Shown: piece by piece, positions 16,243-24,400 of the stretch | How the letters are laid out: every line of letters starts with the position of its first letter | Position numbering within the stretch: the stretch's first letter is position 1 | NCBI RefSeq assembly: GCF_018982965.1 | Contig: NZ_JACBYP010000008.1 | Span: 1 to 64,000 of the forward strand | Direction of reading: 5' to 3' | From: Streptomyces mayonensis | GTDB taxonomy: Bacteria > Actinomycetota > Actinomycetes > Streptomycetales > Streptomycetaceae | Length of the DNA stretch: 64,000 nt | Made by a program: the position numbers and the translations under genes | Notes under the pieces: generated by a model | Databases searched by the model: none | The model's input: the letters and a program-made list of their open reading frames with translations, nothing else | Told to the model about the DNA's origin: nothing

Positions 16243-16556
16243 GCCGCGCTCCTGTCTCCCCGGGCGCACCGGACGTGCGCCACGGCAGCACCCTGCCGGA
16301 CCGGGCACCCGAACTCAACAGGCGTCCTGGGCCCCGCGGGGCGGCTGTGGCGGCTGTCCTGCGGTGGGGCGTGCGGACGGGTCCGTTGTGCGCCGTTCGC
16401 CTCGTGATGGATGTTTGTGCCACCGGACGCGAAGACCGCCCCCTTCACGCCGTATCGGCGCGATGCCCGGCACTGGTTGTCTTGTCCTTGCGCACGGCCA
16501 CCTCGTGCACCACCGGCCGTTCCCGCTCACTTCTGCTCGTTCCTCTGGGAGGCCAC
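16243..16556. other. Upstream region of the MIB operon
   Basis: 314 bp between the ABM gene and the encapsulin gene. GGGAGG (16547-16552) serves the encapsulin start. No convincing promoter hexamers or gene were identified. Confidence 0.5.
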
Positions 16557-17999
16557 GTGTCCGCTCCGGACAGTGTCACGGGTCCGGTCACCGACGCATC
16601 CGGGCCCGCGGCGCCTGCGGAGAACCCGCTCACCAGTCTCGGCACGCACGCCGCGCGCCAGTTGGCGACGACCCACAAGTCGGAGCCCCAGATGCGGGGC
16701 ATCTCCTCGCGTTGGCTGATCAGGCAGCTGCCGTGGGTGGACGTCGGCGGCGGCACCTACCGCGTCAACCGCCGTCTGCTCCTCAGGACCGGCCGGGGAC
16801 GGGTCCAGTTCGAGCACAACGGCGCGGACGACGTCCGGGTGGTCCCGCAGACCCTGGCCGAGCTGCCCGCCCTGCGGGGGTACGCCGATCAAGGGGTCCT
16901 CGAGGAGCTGGCCGGCCGTTTCTCGGTCCGGGAGGTCCGGGCGGGGCAGGTCCTGCACGAGGCGGGCCGGCCCGTCACCGAGACCTTGCTGGTGGCGCAC
17001 GGCCGCCTCACCCGGTACACGGCCGGCAGATACGGCGAGGAAGAGGTCCTCGGGGTGGTGAGCGACGGCGACCACCTGGGCGACGAGGCCATCGGCCGGT
17101 CCGACCCGCGGTGGCGGACGTCGGTGCGCGCCGAGACGCCCGCTGTGGTGCTGGTGCTGGCGCGGGACGAGCTCCGCGGGCTCATCGGCCGGGTGCCCTC
17201 GCTCGCCGCCCACCTCGCGGCCCACGCGAAGCGGCAGCGTCTGCCGGTGAACCGCAGGGGTGAGGCCGATGTCCCCGTGCGGGCCGGCCACAGAGGTGAA
17301 CCGACGCTGCCGGGCGGCTTCGTCGACTACGAACTCGCGCCGCGCGAGTACGAGCTGTCCCTGACCCAGACCGTGCTGCGCGTGCACACCAGGGTCGCCG
17401 ATCTCTTCAACGGCCCCATGGACCAGACCCGGCAGCAACTGCGGCTGACCATCGAGGAGATCCGCGAGCGCCAGGAGTGGGAGCTCGTGAACAACCGGGA
17501 CTTCGGCCTGCTGCACAACGTCGACCACACGGAGCGCATCAGCACGTCCACCGGCCCGCCCACCCCCGACGACATGGACGAACTGCTGTCCATGCGCCGC
17601 GGGACACGGCTGTTCCTCGCCCACCCGAAGGCGATCGCCGCCTTCTTCCGGCAGTGCAGCAAACGCGGTCTGGTGCCCGGTTCCGCCGCGGTCAACGGGC
17701 ACCAGGTCCCCGCCTGGCGGGGCGTCCCGATCTTTCCGTGCGGCAAGATCCCCGTCTCCGGTTCCCACACCACGAGCATCGTCGCGTTGCGCACGGGCGA
17801 GGCGGACCAGGGTGTCGTGGGCCTCTACCAGACCGGGATCCCCGAGGAGTACGAGCCCGGACTGAACGTGCGCTGGATGGGCGTGAACAGCGCCGCCGTC
17901 GTCAACTACCTCGTGACCGCCTACTACTCGCTGGCCATCCTCGTACCCGACGCGGCCGGTGTCCTGGAGAACGTCCAGCTCGGCCGTGTCGCCGACTGA
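16557..17999 (+). CDS. Family 2B encapsulin shell protein with cNMP-binding domain
   Basis: 480-aa EshB-type protein that accompanies MIB synthase in Streptomyces; such proteins form HK97-fold nanocompartments around a terpene cyclase. Residues 1-55 are a flexible N-arm. Residues about 115-215 are a cyclic-nucleotide-binding domain ([18 protein letters not shown] ... LGDEAIG ... [15 protein letters not shown]). Residues 280-480 are the shell fold ([83 protein letters not shown]). GTG 16557 is supported by GGGAGG four nt upstream. The gene is 19 bp upstream of the cyclase. Older annotation calls this Crp/Fnr-like, but there is no DNA-binding domain. Confidence 0.9.
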   Translation: MSAPDSVTGPVTDASGPAAPAENPLTSLGTHAARQLATTHKSEPQMRGISSRWLIRQLPWVDVGGGTYRVNRRLLLRTGRGRVQFEHNGADDVRVVPQTLAELPALRGYADQGVLEELAGRFSVREVRAGQVLHEAGRPVTETLLVAHGRLTRYTAGRYGEEEVLGVVSDGDHLGDEAIGRSDPRWRTSVRAETPAVVLVLARDELRGLIGRVPSLAAHLAAHAKRQRLPVNRRGEADVPVRAGHRGEPTLPGGFVDYELAPREYELSLTQTVLRVHTRVADLFNGPMDQTRQQLRLTIEEIRERQEWELVNNRDFGLLHNVDHTERISTSTGPPTPDDMDELLSMRRGTRLFLAHPKAIAAFFRQCSKRGLVPGSAAVNGHQVPAWRGVPIFPCGKIPVSGSHTTSIVALRTGEADQGVVGLYQTGIPEEYEPGLNVRWMGVNSAAVVNYLVTAYYSLAILVPDAAGVLENVQLGRVAD

Positions 18000-18018
18000 C
18001 CGGGTGGAGCACCTGACC

Positions 18019-19077
18019 ATGAGTACCACCGCCAACAGCACGCCCGCGTTCTCGCTGCCGGGCCCGCCGAGTCCCGCCCGGTCACTGCGCGCCCGGGGCG
18101 ACACGGCCGTTCCGGGACTCAAGTACCGGCCGGTCGCTCCGGCCGACCCGGAGAAGGCTGCCGAGATCGACCGCAGGCTCGAGACCTGGGCCCGCGCACT
18201 CGACCTGTTCCCCCCTCAGTGGAGCGGGGACTTCGCACAGTTCCAGTTCGGCCGCGCCGTCGCTCTCCAGCATCCCGGGGCGGCCGACATGGACCGCCTC
18301 ACCGTCGCCGGAAAGCTGCTGCTGGCCGAGAACATCGTCGACAGCTGCTACTGCGAGGAGGACGAGGGCCGGGGCGGCGCACGGCTCGGCCTCGGCGGCC
18401 GGCTGATCGTGGCCCAGTCCGCCCTGGACCCCTTCCACGGCACCCCCGAGGCCGAGCAGGACTGGCGCGTCGGCGTGCAGGCCGACGGTCCCCTCCGTTC
18501 GTACCACTGGGCCCTGAAGGACTTCACGGCCGTCGCCACGCCCAGCCAGACCGGCCGTCTCGTGCACGACCTGGCCCGGCTCCACCTGGGCTATCTGGCG
18601 GAGGCCTCCTGGGCCCAGACGCGTCACATGCCCCGCGTCTGGGAGTACCTGGTGATGCGCCAGTTCAACAACTTCCGGCCCTGTCTGTCCGTCGTCGACG
18701 CCGTGGACGGCTACGAACTGCCGGAAGCCGTCTACGCCCGTCCCGAGATGCAGCGGATCACCGTCCTCGCCTGCAATGCCACCACCATCGTCAACGACCT
18801 GTACTCCTTCACCAAGGAACTGGCCAGCGACCCCGAACACCTGAACCTGCCCCAGGTGGTCGCCGCGAACGACCGGTGCGGCCTGAAGGCCGCCTATCTG
18901 CGCAGCGTCGACATCCACAACGAGATCATGGAGGCCTTCGAGACGGAGTCCGCCCTGCTGTCCGAGACCTCGCCACTCGTCGAGCGATACGCCCGGGGCC
19001 TCGCCGACTGGGTCTCCGGCAACCACGAGTGGCACGCATCCAACACCCAGCGCTACAGCCTGCCCGACTACTGGTGA
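18019..19077 (+). CDS. mibA: 2-Methylisoborneol synthase (terpene cyclase)
   Basis: 352-aa class I terpene cyclase expected to convert 2-methyl-geranyl diphosphate to 2-methylisoborneol. The aspartate-rich motif is DSCYCEEDE (108-116), where characterised synthases have DDCYCED, so the second Asp is Ser. The NSE triad is intact: NDLYSFTKE (259-267). RQFNNFRPC, LARLHLGYLAEASWAQ and the C-terminal NHEWH...YSLPDYW are typical of MIB synthases. Only about 30 residues of Pro/Ser/Ala-rich tail precede the conserved VPGL, much shorter than in the S. coelicolor enzyme as I recall it (about 440 aa); that tail is thought to direct loading into the shell. GGAG at 18006-18009 supports ATG 18019. A related product such as 2-methylenebornane is possible. 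Confidence 0.9.
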   Translation: MSTTANSTPAFSLPGPPSPARSLRARGDTAVPGLKYRPVAPADPEKAAEIDRRLETWARALDLFPPQWSGDFAQFQFGRAVALQHPGAADMDRLTVAGKLLLAENIVDSCYCEEDEGRGGARLGLGGRLIVAQSALDPFHGTPEAEQDWRVGVQADGPLRSYHWALKDFTAVATPSQTGRLVHDLARLHLGYLAEASWAQTRHMPRVWEYLVMRQFNNFRPCLSVVDAVDGYELPEAVYARPEMQRITVLACNATTIVNDLYSFTKELASDPEHLNLPQVVAANDRCGLKAAYLRSVDIHNEIMEAFETESALLSETSPLVERYARGLADWVSGNHEWHASNTQRYSLPDYW

Positions 19078-19142
19078 GCGGCGCCCCGCCCCGCCCGCAG
19101 CCGGCAGACCGGAACACGCACCACAGCAACAGGGAGCCATCG

Positions 19143-20018
19143 TTGACCACCGCCCACACCGGCACCACCCCCGCGCCGTTCCCCACCCAGTCCACCTACC
19201 AGAACCGCGTCGCGGAGTACTGGAACGCCGAAGAGAACCCGGTCAACCTCGAACTCGGCAGACTCGACGACCTGTACCACCACCACTACGGCATCGGTGA
19301 CGCCGACACCTCGGTGCTGAACGAGCCGGACCCGGAGCAGCGACGGGAACGGATCACCCACGAACTGCACCGGCTGGAGCACAGCCAGGCCGAGCTCCTC
19401 GCCTCGCAGCTCGGGAACCTCTCCCCCACCGACCGGGTCTTCGACGCCGGCTGCGGACGCGGCGGCGGCAGCATCGTCGCCCACCTGCGCTACGGCTGCC
19501 GCACCGACGGGGTGACCATCTCCCGCAAGCAGGCGGACTTCGCCAACGAGCAGGCACGCAGGCGCGGCGTGGACGGCAAGGTGCGCTACCACCACCGCAA
19601 CATGCTCGACACCGGTCTCGACACCGGCGCCTACGCGGCCTCCTGGAACAACGAGTCCACGATGTACGTCGAGCTGGACCTGCTGTTCGCCGAGCACGCC
19701 CGCCTCCTGCGCCGCGGCGGCCGGTACGCGGTGATCACGGGGTGCTACAACGACACCTACGGCCAGGCCTCGCGCGAGGTGTCCCTGATCAACGCCCACT
19801 ACATCTGCGACATCCATCCCCGCTCGGCGTACTTCCGGGCCATGGCGCGCAACCGCCTCGTCCCCGTACACGTGCAGGACCTCACCGCGGCCACCGTCCC
19901 GTACTGGGAACTGCGCCGCAACGCCGAGCACCTCGTCACCGGAATCGAGGACACCTTCCTCACGGCGTACCGCAACGGCAGCTTCCAGTACCTGATGATC
20001 GTGGCCGACCGGGTGTGA
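19143..20018 (+). CDS. mibB: Geranyl diphosphate 2-C-methyltransferase
   Basis: 291-aa SAM-dependent methyltransferase that adds a methyl group to C2 of geranyl diphosphate, the first step of 2-methylisoborneol biosynthesis. Motifs: NPVNLELGRLDDLYHHHYGIG at the N-terminus (family hallmark), SAM motif VFDAGCGRGGG, DGVTISRKQADFANEQA, WNNESTMYVEL, RGGRYAVITGCYNDTYG. TTG 19143 was chosen because AGGGAG (19131-19136) lies 6 nt upstream and the N-terminus then matches the family. It is the last gene of the operon and feeds the cyclase upstream. A strong hairpin follows. Confidence 0.92.
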   Translation: MTTAHTGTTPAPFPTQSTYQNRVAEYWNAEENPVNLELGRLDDLYHHHYGIGDADTSVLNEPDPEQRRERITHELHRLEHSQAELLASQLGNLSPTDRVFDAGCGRGGGSIVAHLRYGCRTDGVTISRKQADFANEQARRRGVDGKVRYHHRNMLDTGLDTGAYAASWNNESTMYVELDLLFAEHARLLRRGGRYAVITGCYNDTYGQASREVSLINAHYICDIHPRSAYFRAMARNRLVPVHVQDLTAATVPYWELRRNAEHLVTGIEDTFLTAYRNGSFQYLMIVADRV

Positions 20019-20030
20019 GCTGCCCGGCAG

Positions 20031-20065
20031 GGCCGACGGCCGGCGGACAGGGCGGGCCGTCGGCC
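20031..20065 (+). terminator. Terminator-like hairpin after mibB
   Basis: GGCCGACGGCC (20031-20041) and GGCCGTCGGCC (20055-20065) are perfect 11-bp complementary arms around a 13-nt loop, between two convergent genes. No U-tract, as is common for actinobacterial terminators. Confidence 0.6.
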
Positions 20066-20109
20066 GTAGTCGGCCGCCGCGACGGGGCGCCGGCCGGCGA
20101 CGGTCGTGG

Positions 20110-20490
20110 TCAGTCCCGGCGGGCTCCGTGGACGGTGAGCCGGTAGCCCTCGGGGCCGGTGAGGGTGAACGCCGGCCCGAAAGGGGTGTCCCGTACGGGT
20201 CCGGCGACCTCGACTCCGGCGTCGACGAGCTGTGCGTGCAGCCGGTGGGCGTCGTCCGTGCGCAGCCACAGCGCCACACCGAGGCCCGGGACGGAGTCGG
20301 CGGAAAGGTCGGTCCCGGCCAGCGGCTCACGGACGGCGAACGGGATCGGGGCGGTGGCGAAGACGACGGCCCCCGGCGGAGAGACGGGGGCGCGACGCAG
20401 CCCGAGGTGCCTCTCGAAGAAGGCGGCGGCCGCGGGCACGTCCGTGACCTGCAGGGCGATGAAGTCGGGCCCTTCGACGGTGGCGGTCAT
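20110..20490 (-). CDS. VOC/glyoxalase-like protein
   Basis: 126-aa vicinal-oxygen-chelate protein: FIALQVTDVPAAAAFFERHLGL at the N-terminus and GPAFTLTGPEGYRLTVHG at the C-terminus, two beta-alpha-beta-beta-beta halves. It is divergent from a MarR gene, with two palindromes between, so MarR probably controls it. GGAGGAACC precedes the ATG. Likely role: binding or modification of a toxic small molecule; exact function unknown. Confidence 0.78.
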   Translation of the reverse strand: MTATVEGPDFIALQVTDVPAAAAFFERHLGLRRAPVSPPGAVVFATAPIPFAVREPLAGTDLSADSVPGLGVALWLRTDDAHRLHAQLVDAGVEVAGPVRDTPFGPAFTLTGPEGYRLTVHGARRD

Positions 20491-20506
20491 GGTTCCTCCG
20501 GAACTT

Positions 20507-20573
20507 TGATGTCAGGACTTTGACATCAGCGAAGGTAGCCGCACGGACGTCGGCATGTCAAAATGTTGACATG
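20507..20573. promoter_or_regulatory. Two MarR operators
   Basis: TGATGTCA (20507-20514) with TGACATCA (20521-20528), perfect 8-bp arms around 6 nt; and CATGTCAA-AATG-TTGACATG (20554-20573), a perfect 20-bp palindrome. Both contain TGTCA/TGACA half sites. The second covers the MarR start codon at 20571. Confidence 0.75.
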
Positions 20574-21032
20574 AAGGATCGGACTCCCGTCCCCGCGCCC
20601 CACCCGGCCCGCGACGTCACCGAGCACGTGGGGTATCGCCTCAAACGCACCTCTGCGGCCCTGCGCAACGCCATGGACAGAGCGCTGCGCGAACATGGGC
20701 TGACGGTCCCGCAGTACTCCTGCCTGGAGCTCCTCGACGAGCGGCCCGGCCTGTCCAACGCCGGCCTCGCCCGCGGCACCTTCGTCACCCGGCAGTCGGC
20801 CAACGTCGTCCTGCGCGGCCTCCGGGACGCCGGCCTGATCACCCGGCCGTCGGCCGCCGAACACGGCCGTGCCCTGCCCGTGCACCTCACGCCTGCCGGA
20901 CGTGAGCGCCTGCACGCCGCCCGCGGCGCCGTCTACGCCATCGAGAAGCGCATGATCGCCGGGGTTCCCGCAGAGCGCCTGACGGCGCTGCTCGCCGACC
21001 TCGACGCCATGGCCGAAGCCCTCGACGACTGA
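20571..21032 (+). CDS. MarR-family regulator
   Basis: 153-aa winged-helix repressor: VTEHVGYRLKRTSAALRNAMDRALREHGLTVPQYSCLELLDERPGLSNAGLARGTFVTRQSANVVLRGLRDAGLITRPSAAEHGRALPVHLTPAGRE covers the dimer helix, recognition helix and wing. ATG 20571 sits inside a perfect palindrome and has no ribosome site, suggesting a leaderless message with very tight autorepression; an upstream ATG at 20520 would add 17 residues. It is divergent from the VOC gene. Confidence 0.85.
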   Translation: MKDRTPVPAPHPARDVTEHVGYRLKRTSAALRNAMDRALREHGLTVPQYSCLELLDERPGLSNAGLARGTFVTRQSANVVLRGLRDAGLITRPSAAEHGRALPVHLTPAGRERLHAARGAVYAIEKRMIAGVPAERLTALLADLDAMAEALDD

Positions 21033-21115
21033 CGGACGCACCGATGAGTTCGCGTCGGAGCGGGAGTCTGCCACGGCGACGGCAGATCACGGCCCATGAA
21101 CAGGAGTCCCACCCC

Positions 21116-21793
21116 ATGACTGGTCCGGCGACTGATCCGGCGACGACGGCGGAGCACCACCGTGGGAGCGGTGTCTGGGCCTCCGTCCACTGCGAACGGG
21201 CGGCGTTGGCGGCCGATCTCGCGGAACTGACCGACGAGGAGTGGGCAACACCGTCGTTGTGCACGGAACTGACGGTGCGTGAGGTGCTGGCGCACCTGAC
21301 CGCGGGCGCGAGTCTGACCACCGTGACGTGGCTGGCCGGTGTGGTCCGCTGCCGGTTCGACTTCGACCGGCAGGTGGCCATGCGGCTGGCCGAGCAACTG
21401 GGCGCGACTGCGGACGAGACCCTTGAACGCTTCCGGCGCGTCGTGTCGAGCACGACCAAGCCTCCCCTGCCGGCCATCGCCATGCTGGGCGAGACCATCG
21501 TGCACGGGGAGGACGTCCGGCGCCCGCTGGGCATCCGCCGCGACCACCCGGCCGGGGTCGTCACGGCGGTCGCGGAGTACTACCGGGGTTCGGACCTCGT
21601 GGTCGTGGCCAGGAAGCGCGTCGCCGGCCTGAGACTCGCGGCGGACGACGGTCCGTTCGCCGCCGGCTCGGGGCCCCTCGTGTCCGGTCCGACCCTGTCG
21701 CTGGTGATGGCGATGACCGGGCGCGCGGCGCACTGCGACGACCTGGAGGGCGAGGGCGTGGAGATCCTGCGAGGCCGCTGCGGGCCCGCCTGA
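21116..21793 (+). CDS. DinB/maleylpyruvate-isomerase-type protein
   Basis: 225 aa, mycothiol-dependent maleylpyruvate isomerase N-terminal-domain family (DinB-like four-helix bundle). Metal-ligand type residues are in VREVLAHLTAG (His) and GETIVHGEDVRRPLG (HxxD-like), and the family's C-terminal segment is TLSLVMAMTGRAAHCDDL. AGGAG precedes ATG 21116 by 8 nt. Located 83 bp after the MarR gene and possibly cotranscribed. Members are metal-dependent thiol (mycothiol) transferases or of unknown function. Confidence 0.75.
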   Translation: MTGPATDPATTAEHHRGSGVWASVHCERAALAADLAELTDEEWATPSLCTELTVREVLAHLTAGASLTTVTWLAGVVRCRFDFDRQVAMRLAEQLGATADETLERFRRVVSSTTKPPLPAIAMLGETIVHGEDVRRPLGIRRDHPAGVVTAVAEYYRGSDLVVVARKRVAGLRLAADDGPFAAGSGPLVSGPTLSLVMAMTGRAAHCDDLEGEGVEILRGRCGPA

Positions 21794-21895
21794 CACAGCG
21801 GCGTACGGTGCGCGTGACACCCGGCGTCCGGTCTGCCGGCACGTGCGGTCTTCCGGCCCGTCCGCGCCGGGAGACCGCCGCGGCGGGCCCGCGGC

Positions 21896-22558
21896 TCACT
21901 CCACGGGGACTGCGGCTCCCGTGGGATCGTCCGGGTCCGGTGTGTGCGGAAGGGGGCCCACGGAGTCGCCCTCCCAGAGCAGTGCGCGCCAGCCCTGTGC
22001 GGGCGAGCCGGAGAGGACGACGACGCCGGTGTTCGCCAGGGCGTGCCGGGCGGCGTAGGCGATGTCCACGTTGTCGGCCCGGGCCGCCACCCACATCCGG
22101 ATCGCGGCACCGTGGCTGATCATGGCCGCCGTGCCCGCTCCGCTCGCGTACGCCTCGGCGACGACGGCGTCGTAGCGTGCCAGTGCCTCCGCTCCGTCCT
22201 CCCCGCCCGGCATCCGCAGCGCCACGTCCCCCGCGGACCAGGCGAAGGCGGTCTGCAGGTAGGCGCGCGCCGCCTCCTCGTCGCCGCGCATCTCCAGGTC
22301 GCCCGCGGTCAGTTCCCGGATACCGGGCCGGACACGGACGTCGAGCCCGGTCGCGGAGGCCAGTGGCGCGGCGGTCAGCTGCGTGCGTACGAGCGTCGAC
22401 GCGTACAGGGCGTCGATCTTCTCGCGAGCCAGGGCCCCGGGCAGCGCCGCGGCCTGTTCTTCTCCGAGGGCCGTCAGACCGGGACCGGGCTCCGCCGTGT
22501 CCAGGAGGTGCTTGAGGTTGGACGGGGTCTGACCGTGTCTGATGAGCAGGAGACGCAT
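21896..22558 (-). CDS. Histidine phosphatase (phosphoglycerate mutase-like)
   Basis: 220-aa member of the histidine phosphatase superfamily: LIRHGQTPSN (nucleophile His8), LTALGEEQA, second Arg in LYASTLVRTQLTA, catalytic Glu region ELTAGDLEMRGDEE, second His in ISHGAAIRMWV. Start ATG 22558 begins directly at the first strand; the long upstream frame is not conserved-looking. It is the last gene on the strand of the ECF/aldolase operon (119-bp gap), so it may dephosphorylate an intermediate of that route, but a general role is equally possible. Confidence 0.8.
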   Translation of the reverse strand: MRLLLIRHGQTPSNLKHLLDTAEPGPGLTALGEEQAAALPGALAREKIDALYASTLVRTQLTAAPLASATGLDVRVRPGIRELTAGDLEMRGDEEAARAYLQTAFAWSAGDVALRMPGGEDGAEALARYDAVVAEAYASGAGTAAMISHGAAIRMWVAARADNVDIAYAARHALANTGVVVLSGSPAQGWRALLWEGDSVGPLPHTPDPDDPTGAAVPVE

Positions 22559-22677
22559 ACGGGAAGAGGCTCCCTCGGGGCTGCTGGAGTACTGGGCGGC
22601 TCGGCGGCCGGGCGCGGGACGGGACGGTGGCGGGCACCCTCCACTGTGCCACGCCGCTGCCGCGCTCCCCCGCCGGT

Positions 22678-23340
22678 CTACTCGCAGGCGGTGCCGTGCT
22701 CCGGCAGCAGCGGGACGACCCGGTCGAGTTGTGCGGGGTCGGTCAGGGCCGACCCCAGCGCGACGGCGCGTGCACCGGCCCGGAGGAAGGCCGCGGCGTT
22801 GCCCGCGTCGATGCCGCCGGTGGCGACGACGCGCAGCTCCGGGAACGGCGCCCGCAGTGCGGTCACCCACCCGGGGCCGAGCTGGGCGGCCGGGAAGGCC
22901 TTGACCCAGTGGAGGTCGCGCCGCTGTGCCCGGCCCACCTCCGTCGGCGTGGAGACGCCCGGGAGGTGGGGCAGGCCGAGGTCGAGGCTCAGGTCGATGA
23001 CGTCGTCGTGGAGGCCGGGCGCGACGGTGAACGCCGCACCGGCCCGCCTCGCGGCACGCACCCGCTCGGGCGAGGTGACCGTGCCGGCGCCCACGCCCCG
23101 GTTCCGGCGGGCCCCGGCGGCGACGGCCGCGTGGAGGGACGCCACCGCCCCGGCGTCCTGGATGGGGACCTCGACCTGGGTGACGCCGAGGTCCCAGGCC
23201 CGGGTGGCCAGCTCGACGGTGCGCGCGGGTGCGTACCCGCGCAGCACGGCCATGAGCGGAGCGCCGGCGAAGGCGCGGTCGAAGAAGCGGGTGAAGCCGT
23301 CCGGGGTGGCGGGCACGGTGTCGTCCGGGGTGGCGGGCAC
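22678..23340 (-). CDS. KDPG/KHG-type aldolase
   Basis: 220-aa class I aldolase of the 2-keto-3-deoxy-6-phosphogluconate (Eda) family, (beta/alpha)8 barrel. Schiff-base Lys147 is in LHWVKAFPAAQLG, the catalytic Glu57 in QVEVPIQDAGAV, with GAGTVTSPE, APGLHDD, PGVSTPTEV and VVATGGID. It cleaves a 2-keto-3-deoxy sugar-acid phosphate to pyruvate plus an aldehyde phosphate, the logical step after the kinase next door. The start is doubtful: the sequence GTGCCCGCCACCCCGGAC occurs twice in tandem, offering GTG 23340 or 23316, and no clear ribosome site is present. Confidence 0.88.
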   Translation of the reverse strand: MPATPDDTVPATPDGFTRFFDRAFAGAPLMAVLRGYAPARTVELATRAWDLGVTQVEVPIQDAGAVASLHAAVAAGARRNRGVGAGTVTSPERVRAARRAGAAFTVAPGLHDDVIDLSLDLGLPHLPGVSTPTEVGRAQRRDLHWVKAFPAAQLGPGWVTALRAPFPELRVVATGGIDAGNAAAFLRAGARAVALGSALTDPAQLDRVVPLLPEHGTACE

Positions 23341-23416
23341 GGTGAAGGTCTTTCGTCGGGCGAACGAGGGAAGCGAGGGGGCAGCGGGGTGGCCGGGGGC
23401 GGGTCCGCGGGTGCGG

Positions 23417-24400
23417 TCAGCGGGCGACGTCCTCGGCCGCCGCGAAGGAGTCGAGTTCGTGCCGGAACGGCAGTCCCTCGCAGTCTCCGGGGACCGTGAC
23501 GGCGTAGGCCCCGGCCCGGGTCGCGGTCGTCAGCCGGGTCCCGGCGTCGCCCCCGGCGAGCAGCTCCGCGAGGTAGCCCGCCACGAACGCGTCACCGGCC
23601 CCGACCGGATCCACCGTCCGCACGGGCACCGCGGCCCGTACGTACTCGCGCCCGCCGAGGACGGCGGCACAGCCCCGCGGCCCGTCCTTGACGACCGCGT
23701 CCCGTGGCCCGAGCGCCGTCAGGGCGCGGGCGCGTCCGAGGGGGTCGCAAGCGTGCGCGGGGTCGTCGTCCTGGGCGCCCAGGACGAGGCCGGCCTCCTC
23801 GGGTCCGGCGAAGACGAGGTCGGCCGCCGCCACCAGTTCGCGCAGTACGGGCGCGGCCCGGTGGGGCGCCCAGAGCTTGCTCCGGTAGTTGACGTCCACG
23901 GACACCGTGACCCCGGCCGCCCGCGCGGCGCGCACGGCGCGCAGTGTCGTGTCGCGTGCGCTGTCGCCGAGGGCGGGCGTGATGCCGGTGACATGGAGGA
24001 CGGATGCTTCACGGATCAGGTCGTCGCCGATGTCGTCCCAGGTCAGGCGGGAACCGGCGCTGCCCGCGCGGTGGTAGTCGACGCGGATTCCGGCGTTGGT
24101 CCTGCGGGTGCAGACCATCAGTCCGGTGAAGCCGCTGTCGCGGGTGATCCGGCTGCGCACGCCCTCGGTCCGCAGCCGCCGTTCGATCGTGTCCCCCACG
24201 CTGTCGTCGCCCAGCCGGCCCGCCCACGTCGCGTCGGCGCCCAGCCGCGCGGCGGCGATGGCGACGTTGCTCTCCGCGCCGCCGACCGAGAGGGTGAAGC
24301 TCCGGCACAGGTCGAGCAGCCCGATCTGGTCGGCGCTGACCCGTCCCATCGACTCACCGAAGGTGACGAGCCCGCCGCGCCGGGCCCTTCCCGCGGTCAC
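23417..24400 (-). CDS. PfkB-family kinase, 2-keto-3-deoxysugar-acid type
   Basis: 327-aa ribokinase-fold kinase similar to KDG kinases: LVTFGESMGRVSA, GGAESNVAIAAARLGADATWAGRLGDD, VSVDVNYRSKLW, and the PfkB signature with the catalytic Asp in DPVGAGDAFVAGYLAELL. It phosphorylates a 2-keto-3-deoxy sugar acid with ATP, feeding the aldolase downstream. GTG 24400 overlaps the epimerase stop (GTGA), indicating translational coupling. Confidence 0.87.
   Translation of the reverse strand: MTAGRARRGGLVTFGESMGRVSADQIGLLDLCRSFTLSVGGAESNVAIAAARLGADATWAGRLGDDSVGDTIERRLRTEGVRSRITRDSGFTGLMVCTRRTNAGIRVDYHRAGSAGSRLTWDDIGDDLIREASVLHVTGITPALGDSARDTTLRAVRAARAAGVTVSVDVNYRSKLWAPHRAAPVLRELVAAADLVFAGPEEAGLVLGAQDDDPAHACDPLGRARALTALGPRDAVVKDGPRGCAAVLGGREYVRAAVPVRTVDPVGAGDAFVAGYLAELLAGGDAGTRLTTATRAGAYAVTVPGDCEGLPFRHELDSFAAAEDVAR

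Noticed and set aside
16557..17999. Crp/Fnr-type transcription factor
   Set aside because: It has a cyclic-nucleotide-binding domain but no helix-turn-helix after it; the remainder matches the encapsulin shell fold and the gene precedes a MIB cyclase.
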